NCBI RefSeq assembly: GCF_000961885.1
Contig: NZ_JZKH01000129.1
Coordinates: forward strand, 1 to 16,878
Length of the DNA stretch: 16,878 nt
Direction: 5' to 3'
DNA from: Streptomyces rubellomurinus
Lineage (GTDB): Bacteria; Actinomycetota; Actinomycetes; Streptomycetales; Streptomycetaceae
Shown here: positions 1 to 5,937 of the stretch, in pieces
Layout of the letters: every line of letters starts with the position of its first letter
Position numbering within the stretch: position 1 is the stretch's first letter
Notes under the pieces: generated by a model
The model's input: the letters and a program-made list of their open reading frames with translations, nothing else
Databases searched by the model: none
Told to the model about the DNA's origin: nothing
Program-made: the position numbers and the translations under genes

Positions 1-1128
1 CGGCGACGGGCTCGGCGTCCGGCACTCCGGCAGGTCCCCGTCGAACGGGTAGCTGTGGATCTCGTAGCCGCCCGTCCCGGTGTGGATCAGGTTGCCCGCC
101 AGGTAGACCCGCCCGTTCAGACCGGGCTGGGCGATGGTCGTCGTCCCGCCCGGGTTCCCGGCCAGCACGGAGCCCTGGAACTGCGCGCTGCCGAGGATCT
201 GCGCCGAGGTCGCGGTCGGGAAGTTGTACATGAGCTTGGAGCGCATGTCGGTGGTCTGGTCGCCGGCGAGCCCGGTGCCGGTGTAGGTGTTGATGACCGG
301 GCTGTCCCCGAGCATGTTCACCACGACGGTGGCGCCGGCCGGGATGTTGGTGAAGACCAGGCCGATCTGTCCGCCGGTCGGCGAGGTGAGGTTCTGAGTG
401 ACGTTGAAGACCTGCTTCGTGCTGGTCCCGTCGCCGGTGAAGGTCGCCTGGCTGGAGGAGACGTCGACGGTGCCGGTCGCGGCGGCCTGCCCGACGCAGT
501 CGGAGACCTCCTCGATCCGGGTCAGCACGGTCTGGTAGGGCGCGGCGGCGTTCGGGTCCTGGATGGACTGGCCGGTGGGGTCGATGCTGACGGTGCCGGT
601 GACGCTGCCGGCGTGCCGCAGGTTGCCGAAGGCCGGGCCGTGCGAGTCGCTGCCGCCGATCAGGATCGAGTTGCCGCTCTTGACGTCGACGTTGCCGCCG
701 GTGGTGACGAAGTCGCTGCCGTTCGGCGGGACGACGCGCGAGCCGACGCCGACGACGCCCATGTTGTAGACGCCGCCGCCGTTCTTGTCGACGGTCAGGT
801 TACCCAGCGTGACGATCTTGCCCTCGGCCTCGGCGGCCCGGCCGTTCACCGTGTAGTTGCCGCCGGTGAAGACGTTGATGCTGGCGTCCCGCCCGGTGAA
901 GTCGCCGTTGTTGGGGCCGGGCCAGACGGCCGGGCAGTCCGGCCCGGTGCAGGCGCCGAGCGGCGGGGCCAGCGGCGCGGCCGAACCGACCGTCAGCGCG
1001 GCGGCCAGCGGCACCGCGGCGACGGCGGTGGCCACGGCGATCCGGACGGCCCGGCGGCGGGCGGTGGCGGGGGTCCTGCTGACGGCGGTCGTTCTGCGAC
1101 CCGGCGTCCTGGTGCGGCCCTGATCCAT
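1..1128 (-). CDS. Choice-of-anchor A family secreted surface protein, C-terminus off the window
   Basis: The first 376 codons, read from ATG at 1128, are present; the gene runs off the left edge. AGGAAAG about 8 bases upstream is a good ribosome binding site and decides the start. The N-terminus is Arg-rich (residues 1-29), followed by a hydrophobic stretch (about 30-50, AVATAVAAVPLAAALTVGSA), as in a long actinomycete signal peptide. The mature part begins with the NDFTG-like motif (here NNGDFTG) and continues with Gly/Asn/Thr-rich beta segments such as GNYTVNG, VTLGNLTVDKNGG and GRVYLAGNLIHTGTGGYEIH. This is the pattern of the choice-of-anchor A domain (TIGR04215), an extracellular beta-rich module whose anchor varies between species. 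The last residues seen, after LPEC, are a Ser/Pro linker (TPSPSP), as usually precedes a sortase signal or membrane anchor; that part is missing. Its exact role is unknown; surface adhesion or cell-wall matrix is an inference. Confidence 0.8.
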   Translation of the reverse strand, partial: MDQGRTRTPGRRTTAVSRTPATARRRAVRIAVATAVAAVPLAAALTVGSAAPLAPPLGACTGPDCPAVWPGPNNGDFTGRDASINVFTGGNYTVNGRAAEAEGKIVTLGNLTVDKNGGGVYNMGVVGVGSRVVPPNGSDFVTTGGNVDVKSGNSILIGGSDSHGPAFGNLRHAGSVTGTVSIDPTGQSIQDPNAAAPYQTVLTRIEEVSDCVGQAAATGTVDVSSSQATFTGDGTSTKQVFNVTQNLTSPTGGQIGLVFTNIPAGATVVVNMLGDSPVINTYTGTGLAGDQTTDMRSKLMYNFPTATSAQILGSAQFQGSVLAGNPGGTTTIAQPGLNGRVYLAGNLIHTGTGGYEIHSYPFDGDLPECRTPSPSP

Positions 1129-1149
1129 CGACACTTTCCTCCGCGCATA

Positions 1150-1209
1150 GAAAAGGGCAGGTGCCGAGGACCTGCCGCGTTCTGTGAGACCTGCTGTCGA
1201 TCCCACAGA
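1150..1209 (-). promoter_or_regulatory. Attenuator-like 5' leader: two hairpins, the second followed by a T-tract
   Basis: Read on the - strand, hairpin 1 pairs 1201-1209 with 1181-1189 (TCTGTG/CACAGA plus two more pairs across a mismatch). Hairpin 2 pairs 1170-1176 with 1156-1162 (perfect 7-bp stem GGCAGGT/ACCTGCC, 7-base loop). It is followed at once by CTTTTCT, a short intrinsic-terminator-like T-tract, which is rare in such GC-rich DNA. The loop of hairpin 1 carries GCAGG, which could pair with CCTGC in the 3' arm of hairpin 2, so two exclusive folds are possible. The start codon lies about 28 bases downstream of hairpin 2. The geometry is seen directly; regulatory function is inferred. 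Confidence 0.45.
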
Positions 1210-1221
1210 TTCGGGACATCC

Positions 1222-1240
1222 AATCGTAAAACGGACGATT
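1222..1240. promoter_or_regulatory. Inverted repeat AATCGT-N7-ACGATT in the divergent promoter region
   Basis: A perfect 6-bp inverted repeat with a 7-base spacer lies in the 213-bp gap between the anchor protein and the phosphopantetheinyl transferase gene. On the - strand it contains TACGAT (1223-1228), a plausible -10 hexamer that would start transcription near 1216, just before the two leader hairpins. No good -35 box is visible. It could be an operator or simply part of the promoter. Confidence 0.3.
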
Positions 1241-1316
1241 CCTACCCTACGGCCCCTCAGATCGGATCCGAGAATCGCCCGAACGACGCAGCGTGTCGCC
1301 ACCCCCGGCCCGAACG

Positions 1317-1326
1317 TCCGTACGGA
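1317..1326. promoter_or_regulatory. 10-bp palindrome TCCGTACGGA overlapping the ribosome-binding region of the transferase gene
   Basis: This is a perfect 10-bp palindrome whose right arm runs into GGAGG (1324-1328), 16 bases before the ATG. A second perfect 10-bp palindrome, TCGGATCCGA, lies at 1262-1271 in the same leader. Either could be a regulator site; both could also be chance in GC-rich DNA. Confidence 0.2.
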
Positions 1327-1341
1327 GGTAGGTTTGAGGAC

Positions 1342-2043
1342 ATGACCTCCGAGCCCCAGGACCAGCGCCCGCCGCTCGTCGCCGTCGCGTCCGCCGACGC
1401 CGTGCTGCGGCACCCCGAGGTGGGCGAGCACCTGCTCACCGCCCTGGAGCGCGAGCGCGCCGGGCGGTTCCGGCAGGAGTCCGGGCGGCTCGACTTCACC
1501 GCCGGGCACCTGCTGGTCCGGCTCTGCGCCGCCCGGCTGCTCGGCGTCCCGGCGGACGGCCTCGTCCTCGCCCAGCAGTGCCCGGACTGCGGCCTCGCGG
1601 ACCACGGCAAGCCGTACCTGCCGGACCACCCGGAGGTGCACGTGACCCTCTCGCACACCCGGGGCGTGGTCGCGGCCGGCGCCGGCTTCCGGCCCATCGG
1701 GGTGGACGTCGAGCTGGCGGTGCGCGGCGGCTCGCTGCGCGCGGTCGCCCGCCGGGTGCTCACCCCCGGCGAGCTGGCCGCCGTCGAGGCGAGCCCGGAG
1801 CCGAACCTGGCCTTCCTGCGGCAGTGGGTGCGCAAGGAGTCGCTGATCAAGATCGGCCGGGCCCGGCTGGACACCCTCGGCGAGATCGACCTCGCCGAGC
1901 TGCCACTGGACGTCCCGCCCGGCGCCCCGCTGCGCAGCCGCCACGGGGACCTGCACCTGCTCGACTGGACGGACCGGGAGCACGGCGCCGCCGTCGCCGC
2001 GGTCAGCACCGCCGCGCCGCGGGTGGTGGAGCTCACCTCCTAG
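1342..2043 (+). CDS. 4'-phosphopantetheinyl transferase, Sfp-like superfamily
   Basis: The 233-residue product transfers 4'-phosphopantetheine from CoA to the conserved serine of acyl or peptidyl carrier proteins in the cytoplasm. The ACPS-fold signature is complete: GVDVE at 120-124 (Mg-binding Asp122 and Glu124) and WVRKESLIK at 162-170 (Trp162, Lys165, Glu166, Lys170). An upstream CPDCG...GKPYL segment (about 80-93) and the SHT motif at 104-106 are typical of the Sfp/HetI type. The length suits that type and is longer than AcpS. The reading frame stays open to position 55, but family conservation starts only after 1342. Upstream are GAGGA, only one base before the ATG, and GGAGG at 1324-1328; neither spacing is ideal. 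No carrier-protein, PKS or NRPS gene is in the window, so its partners are unknown. Confidence 0.9.
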   Translation: MTSEPQDQRPPLVAVASADAVLRHPEVGEHLLTALERERAGRFRQESGRLDFTAGHLLVRLCAARLLGVPADGLVLAQQCPDCGLADHGKPYLPDHPEVHVTLSHTRGVVAAGAGFRPIGVDVELAVRGGSLRAVARRVLTPGELAAVEASPEPNLAFLRQWVRKESLIKIGRARLDTLGEIDLAELPLDVPPGAPLRSRHGDLHLLDWTDREHGAAVAAVSTAAPRVVELTS

Positions 2044-2048
2044 CAGGT

Positions 2049-2062
2049 CCCCGCGCGCGGGG
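2049..2062 (+). terminator. Possible terminator after the phosphopantetheinyl transferase gene
   Basis: CCCCGCGCGCGGGG is a perfect 14-bp palindrome starting 5 bases after the TAG stop. It can fold as a 5-bp all-GC stem with a CGCG loop. There is no T-tract, which is usual for actinomycete terminators. The stem is short, so it may be weak. Confidence 0.4.
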
Positions 2063-2161
2063 CAGGCGGATAAGAGGGTGTTAGCGTGCCTGGTCGCGGG
2101 CGCGCCGCCGCCGCGCACCGCCGTACCCACCACCCACCACCGGATCAGGGGTGTCCCCGCC

Positions 2162-2644
2162 ATGGCCAAGTTCCTGCTGAGCCTGCACGTCCTCGCGTCG
2201 GTCCTGTTCATAGGCCCGGTCGCGGTCGCCGTCAGCATGTTCCCGCGCCGGGCGCGGGCCGCGCTGGCCGGCGGGCCGGACGCCGCCGGCGAGGCGGGCG
2301 TGCTGCGCGTCCTGCACCGGATCACCCAGGTCTACGCGCTGCTGGGGATCGCGGTGCCGGCGATGGGCATGGGCGTGGCGCAGGTGATGGGCGTCATGGG
2401 GCAGTCCTGGCTGATCGTCTCGATGGTGCTGACCGCGATCGCCGGGCTCGCGCTGCTGTTCTTCGTGCTGCCCGGCCAGCAGGCCGCCGTCGACGCGCTG
2501 GCCCTCGCCCCGGAGGACGAGCAGCGCGCCAAGGCGGTCGGCGGCCTGCGGCTGCTGCCGATGACGGCCGGGGTGTTCAACCTGCTGTGGGCCGTGGTCG
2601 TGGTACTGATGATCATCCGCCCGGGGTCGACCACCGGCGCCTGA
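2162..2644 (+). CDS. Small four-helix integral membrane protein, DUF2269-like
   Basis: The 160-residue product has four hydrophobic segments: about 4-27 (LLSLHVLASVLFIGPVAVAV), 57-75 (YALLGIAVPAMGMGVAQVM), 80-104 (WLIVSMVLTAIAGLALLFFVLPG) and 134-155. A charged Arg-rich loop follows the first helix. The small size, the opening FLLSLHVLASVLFIG and the helix layout resemble DUF2269-type predicted membrane proteins, for which no function is established. The start is ATG 2162; no in-frame GTG lies close upstream and only a weak CAGGGG precedes it. It lies 118 bp after the transferase gene on the same strand and may have its own promoter. The gene ends 15 bp from the convergent amidohydrolase gene. 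Confidence 0.75.
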   Translation: MAKFLLSLHVLASVLFIGPVAVAVSMFPRRARAALAGGPDAAGEAGVLRVLHRITQVYALLGIAVPAMGMGVAQVMGVMGQSWLIVSMVLTAIAGLALLFFVLPGQQAAVDALALAPEDEQRAKAVGGLRLLPMTAGVFNLLWAVVVVLMIIRPGSTTGA

Positions 2645-2663
2645 CCGGCCCGCCCGCGGTCAG
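2641..2663. terminator. Bidirectional hairpin built from both convergent stop codons
   Basis: CTGACCG (2641-2647) and CGGTCAG (2657-2663) form a perfect 7-bp inverted repeat with a 9-base loop. The left arm contains the TGA of the membrane protein gene (2642-2644), and the right arm contains the TGA of the amidohydrolase gene (2660-2662, - strand). The gap between the two genes is only 15 bp, so this hairpin is the only visible terminator for either. Confidence 0.5.
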
Positions 2664-3541
2664 CCGGGGCCGAGCCCGAACAGCGCCGCCGCGTTGTCGT
2701 GGCAGACCGCCCGCAGCCACTCCTCCCCCAGCCCCAGCCCGGCCAGCGCCTCCAGCTGGTGGAGGTAGCGGTACGGGATGTTCGGGAAGTCGCTGCCGAG
2801 CAGGACGCGCTCGCGCAGGTCGCGCAGCCGGGGCAGCTCCGCGCGCGGGAACGGCGCGTCGGCCTCGGCGAAGTCGGTGAACGCCATGGTGGTGTCCAGC
2901 CGGAGGTCCGGGTGGCGCTCGGCCAGGTCGAGGAAGTCGCCGTACTCGGGCATGCCCATGTGCGCGACCAGCAGCACCAGCCCGGGGTGCCGCTTCAGCA
3001 CCTCGCCGATCGGCCCGGGGCCGGTGAAGCGGCCGGGCACCGGCCCGGAGCCGCAGTGCGCGACCACCGGGGTGCCGGTGCTCGCGAGCAGGCCCCAGAC
3101 CTCGTCCAGCGCCCGGTCGGCCGGGTCGTAGCCGCCGACCTGCAGGTGCGCCTTGAACACCCGGGCGCCGCCCTCGATCGCCCGGGCCACGTAGCCGGGG
3201 GCCTCGGGCTCGGGGTAGAAGGTCGCGGTGTGCAGGCAGTCCGTGGTGCGGGCGGCGAAGTCGGCGGACCAGGCGTTCAGCCAGGCGGCCATGCCGGGCT
3301 TGTGCGGGTAGAGCATCGCGGTGAACCCGCGCACCCCGAACTCCCGCAGCCGGCGCACCCGTTGCTCCTCGGCCTCGCGGTAGGTGATCGGCCAGGGGCG
3401 GTTCACCAGCGGGCCGGCCGCGTCGAAGTACGCCCACACCTTGTCGAGGACGTTCTTCGGCATGAAGTGGGTGTGCACGTCGACCAGCCCGGGCAGGCCG
3501 AGGCCCTGCCAGAACGCGCGGACGTCCGCGGCCTCGTTCAC
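2660..3541 (-). CDS. Amidohydrolase family 2 (TIM-barrel metal-dependent hydrolase/decarboxylase)
   Basis: The 293-residue product has the PF04909 signature. HTHF at 23-26 supplies metal-binding histidines, AHCGSG holds His162, AHMG holds His194, and GSDFPN at 249-254 holds the metal/catalytic Asp251. Family members hydrolyse or decarboxylate small cyclic or aromatic acids (for example ACMSD-like enzymes); the substrate here cannot be read from sequence. The start is GTG at 3541, overlapping the TGA of the dehydrogenase gene by four bases (GTGA), so translation is almost certainly coupled. It is the last gene of the TetR/dehydrogenase/amidohydrolase unit, which suggests a catabolic or detoxifying step linked to the dehydrogenase. 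Confidence 0.85.
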   Translation of the reverse strand: MNEAADVRAFWQGLGLPGLVDVHTHFMPKNVLDKVWAYFDAAGPLVNRPWPITYREAEEQRVRRLREFGVRGFTAMLYPHKPGMAAWLNAWSADFAARTTDCLHTATFYPEPEAPGYVARAIEGGARVFKAHLQVGGYDPADRALDEVWGLLASTGTPVVAHCGSGPVPGRFTGPGPIGEVLKRHPGLVLLVAHMGMPEYGDFLDLAERHPDLRLDTTMAFTDFAEADAPFPRAELPRLRDLRERVLLGSDFPNIPYRYLHQLEALAGLGLGEEWLRAVCHDNAAALFGLGPG

Positions 3542-5172
3542 GCGGGCACCGGCCGGGCCCGGTCGATGATCGCCGCGCCGTCGACGCCGGAGGGCAGGGT
3601 GCCGAAGGCCGCGCCGTGGTCGCCGCCCAGGCGGCTGGCGCAGAAGGCGTCGGCCACCGCCGCGTCGCCGTGGCGGACCAGCAGCGAGCCCTGGAAGGCC
3701 AGCGCCATCGACTCGACCAGCCGGCGGGTGCGGTACTCCAGGTCGGCCGGGTCGCCGAGCTGTTTGCGCAGGTCGGCGACGGCCGCGTCCAGGCGGCGGT
3801 CCGCGCCGGCGGCGGCGTCGAGCTCGCCGAGGAAGGCCTCGACGCTCTCCGGGCTCCTGGCCATGGCGCGCAGCGCGTCCAGGGCGGCGACGTTCCCGGA
3901 GCCCTCCCAGATCGACACCAGCGGCGCCTCCCGGTAGAGCCGGGGCATCCCGGACTCCTCGACGTAGCCGTTGCCGCCCAGGCACTCCAGCGCCTCGGCG
4001 GCGTGCGCCGGCCCGCGCTTGCACACCCAGTACTTGGCCACCGCCAGGCCGAGGCGCCGGACCAGCGCCTCGTTCCCGTCGCCGGCCAGGGCGAGGTCGG
4101 TGGACCGGGCGAGCCGCATCGCGACGGCGGTGGCGGCCTCGGACTCCACCACCAGGTCGGCCAGCACGTTGCGCATCAGCGGCTGGTCGACCAGCGCCTT
4201 GCCGAACGCCCGCCGGTGCAGGGCGTGGTGGACGGCCCGGGTGGCGCCGTAGCGCATGCCGGAGGCGGCGCCGATGGTGCAGTCCAGGCGGGTCATGTTG
4301 ACCATCTCGATGATGGTCGGCACGCCCCGGCCCTCCTCGCCGACCAGCCAGCCCACCGCGCCGTCGTACTCCAGCTCGGCGGAGGCGTTGGACTTGTTGC
4401 CGAGCTTGTCCTTGAGCCGCATCAGCTGCAGCCGGTTGCGGCCGCCGTCCGGCAGGATCCGCGGCAGCACGAAGCAGCTGAGGCCGCCGGGGGCCTGGGC
4501 GAGGGTCAGGAAGAGGTCGGACATCGGCGCCGAGGTGAACCACTTGTGGCCGGTGAGCCGGTAGGTGCCGTCCGGCTGCGGGGTGGCGGTGGTGGTGTTG
4601 GTGCGGACGTCCGAGCCGCCCTGCTTCTCGGTCATCGACATGCCGGCGATCAGTCCGCGCTTGGTGCGCGGCTCGCGCAGCCCGAAGTCGTACTCGGGGG
4701 CGGCCAGCAGCGGCTCCAACTCGGCGGCGAGGGAGGGGTTGTGGCGCAGCGCCGGGACGGCGGCGTAGGTCATCGAGATCGGGCAGGTGTGGCCGGCCTC
4801 GACCTGGCCCCAGACGAAGAACTTGGCTGCGCGGGCGGTGTGCGCGCCGGGCCGGCCGTCCCGCCAGGGCGCGGCGTGCAGGCCGTACGAGACGGCGGTG
4901 CGCATGAGCTCGTGCCAGGCCGGGTGGAACTCGACCTCGTCGATCCGGTGGCCGAAGCGGTCGTGGGTGCGCAGCACGGGCGGGTGCTCGTTGGCGAGGC
5001 GGCCCCACTCGGCGGCCTGCTCGGAGCCGGCCAGCCGGCCGAGTTCGCGCAGCTCGGGCTCGGCCCAGTCGGCGTCGGCTTGGCGCAGCGCGTCGAGCAG
5101 GGTCTCGTCGGCGGCGGTGTCGTGTCCGTACGGCAGGGGCACCTGGTTGGTGACCTCATGCGTCGCTGTCAT
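3538..5172 (-). CDS. AidB-like acyl-CoA dehydrogenase family flavoprotein
   Basis: The 544-residue product matches the AidB branch of the acyl-CoA dehydrogenases in length and motif order. These are QVEAGHTCPISMTYAAVPAL (about 123-142), MTEKQGGSD (180-188), GHKWFTSAPMSD (208-219), RLKDKLGNKSNAS (252-264), LGGNGY (398-403) and IWEGSGN (421-427). E. coli AidB, from memory, has near-identical text at each of these places. AidB binds FAD and DNA, is induced by alkylation damage and has weak isovaleryl-CoA dehydrogenase activity; its physiological substrate is unresolved. ATG 5172 is chosen over the in-frame ATG at 5190 because GGGAGGA sits just before it. The gene overlaps the end of the TetR gene by 17 bp and the next gene by 4 bp. 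Catabolic rather than repair function is possible given the amidohydrolase partner. Confidence 0.9.
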   Translation of the reverse strand: MTATHEVTNQVPLPYGHDTAADETLLDALRQADADWAEPELRELGRLAGSEQAAEWGRLANEHPPVLRTHDRFGHRIDEVEFHPAWHELMRTAVSYGLHAAPWRDGRPGAHTARAAKFFVWGQVEAGHTCPISMTYAAVPALRHNPSLAAELEPLLAAPEYDFGLREPRTKRGLIAGMSMTEKQGGSDVRTNTTTATPQPDGTYRLTGHKWFTSAPMSDLFLTLAQAPGGLSCFVLPRILPDGGRNRLQLMRLKDKLGNKSNASAELEYDGAVGWLVGEEGRGVPTIIEMVNMTRLDCTIGAASGMRYGATRAVHHALHRRAFGKALVDQPLMRNVLADLVVESEAATAVAMRLARSTDLALAGDGNEALVRRLGLAVAKYWVCKRGPAHAAEALECLGGNGYVEESGMPRLYREAPLVSIWEGSGNVAALDALRAMARSPESVEAFLGELDAAAGADRRLDAAVADLRKQLGDPADLEYRTRRLVESMALAFQGSLLVRHGDAAVADAFCASRLGGDHGAAFGTLPSGVDGAAIIDRARPVPA

Positions 5173-5794
5173 CGCGTCCTCCCAGGGCACGCAGGGTGAA
5201 GGAGACCAGGGCGGGGACCACCTCGGCGGCGGCCCGCGCGGGGTCGGCGGCGCCGCTCTCGGGCGCGCCGGCCAGCGGCCCGGCCAGCGCCTCGCCGACC
5301 GCGCCGACCAGGGCGGCGGCGGTCAGCACCGGGTCCTGCTCGGGGAGTTCGCCGTTCGCCAGGGCGGCGGCGATCTCGGTGGCGAGCATGTCGCGGAAGG
5401 CGCGCCGGAAGACCAGGCGTTCGCCGTCCACCACCGCGTCGGCGGGCTCGACCAGCAGGGCGTACGCCAGCCGGGGGGCGCGCAGGGCGCGGGTGGCGAA
5501 GGTCTCGACCACGGCGGCGATCCGCTGCTGCGGGGTGTCCTGGCGCGCGAGGGCCGTCCCGACCTCGGCGATCTCCCGGTTCACCACCCGGCGGAACAGT
5601 TCGACCGACAGTTCGGCCTTGTTGGCGAAGTGCTGGTAGAGGCTGCCGGTGGCGATCCCGGCGCGGTCGGCCACGGCGGCGACGGTGCAGCCGCCGTAGC
5701 CGCGCTCGGCGAGCAGTCCCACGGCCGCCTGCAGCACCACTTCGCGCTGGGCGTCCAGGCGGGCTTGGACGGCGGGGGTGCGTCGGTAGGCCAT
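5156..5794 (-). CDS. TetR/AcrR family transcriptional regulator, probably controlling the dehydrogenase operon
   Basis: The 212-residue product has an N-terminal TetR helix-turn-helix (about 37-60: TVAAVADRAGIATGSLYQHF, then NKAEL) and a helical, Ala-rich C-terminal ligand domain without obvious family motifs. It is the first gene of a three-gene overlapping unit, so it probably regulates its own operon. The ligand may be an acyl-CoA or a substrate of the pathway (inference). ATG 5794 is where family similarity starts. No ribosome binding site sits at normal distance; GAAGAGG is about 24 bases away. An in-frame GTG at 5818 is an alternative, and a leaderless transcript is also possible. The direct repeat GAAGCATT/GAAGCACC (period 8, 5796-5811) overlaps the start region and could be an operator half-site pair. 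Confidence 0.85.
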   Translation of the reverse strand: MAYRRTPAVQARLDAQREVVLQAAVGLLAERGYGGCTVAAVADRAGIATGSLYQHFANKAELSVELFRRVVNREIAEVGTALARQDTPQQRIAAVVETFATRALRAPRLAYALLVEPADAVVDGERLVFRRAFRDMLATEIAAALANGELPEQDPVLTAAALVGAVGEALAGPLAGAPESGAADPARAAAEVVPALVSFTLRALGGRDDSDA

Positions 5795-5859
5795 GGAAGC
5801 ATTGAAGCACCGATTCACCTCTTCGGGGAGGGGTTCCGCCGAACCGGTGCGGACGCGCG

Positions 5860-5893
5860 GAGGCCGCCCCCGCGCGGGTGCGGGGGCGGTCTC
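5860..5893 (-). terminator. Strong GC hairpin terminator downstream of the S37 peptidase gene
   Basis: The arms 5860-5873 and 5880-5893 form a 14-bp stem (one G-T wobble) with a 6-base loop and no T-tract. A second hairpin lies closer to the stop codon at 5921-5936: GCGCCC, a TTCG loop (CGAA on the - strand), GGGCGC. Together they separate the peptidase transcript from the downstream TetR operon, which reads in the same direction. Confidence 0.75.
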
Positions 5894-5937
5894 CGGGCTG
5901 CGTCCGGGGGGCCTTTCGGGGCGCCCTTCGGGGCGCG

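Noticed and set aside
1140..1215. The leader as a known c-di-AMP (ydaO) riboswitch
   Set aside because: Short stretches such as CCCGAATC and CGACAGC are reminiscent, but the leader is shorter than that class and the GGGGAAC-type core is absent. It is better described as an unclassified attenuator-like leader.
55..1341. N-terminal extension of the phosphopantetheinyl transferase frame back to position 55
   Set aside because: This stretch is antisense to the choice-of-anchor A gene and has shadow-like composition; family similarity begins after ATG 1342.
1342..2043. Evidence for a secondary-metabolite gene cluster from the phosphopantetheinyl transferase
   Set aside because: No PKS, NRPS, carrier-protein, transporter or tailoring-enzyme gene set is present; a lone transferase is common housekeeping in these organisms.
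3616..5199. A 527-codon + strand frame opposite the AidB-like gene
   Set aside because: It is the mirror of a clearly conserved gene; it has no recognisable motif and is dominated by Gly, Val, Gln and Arg.
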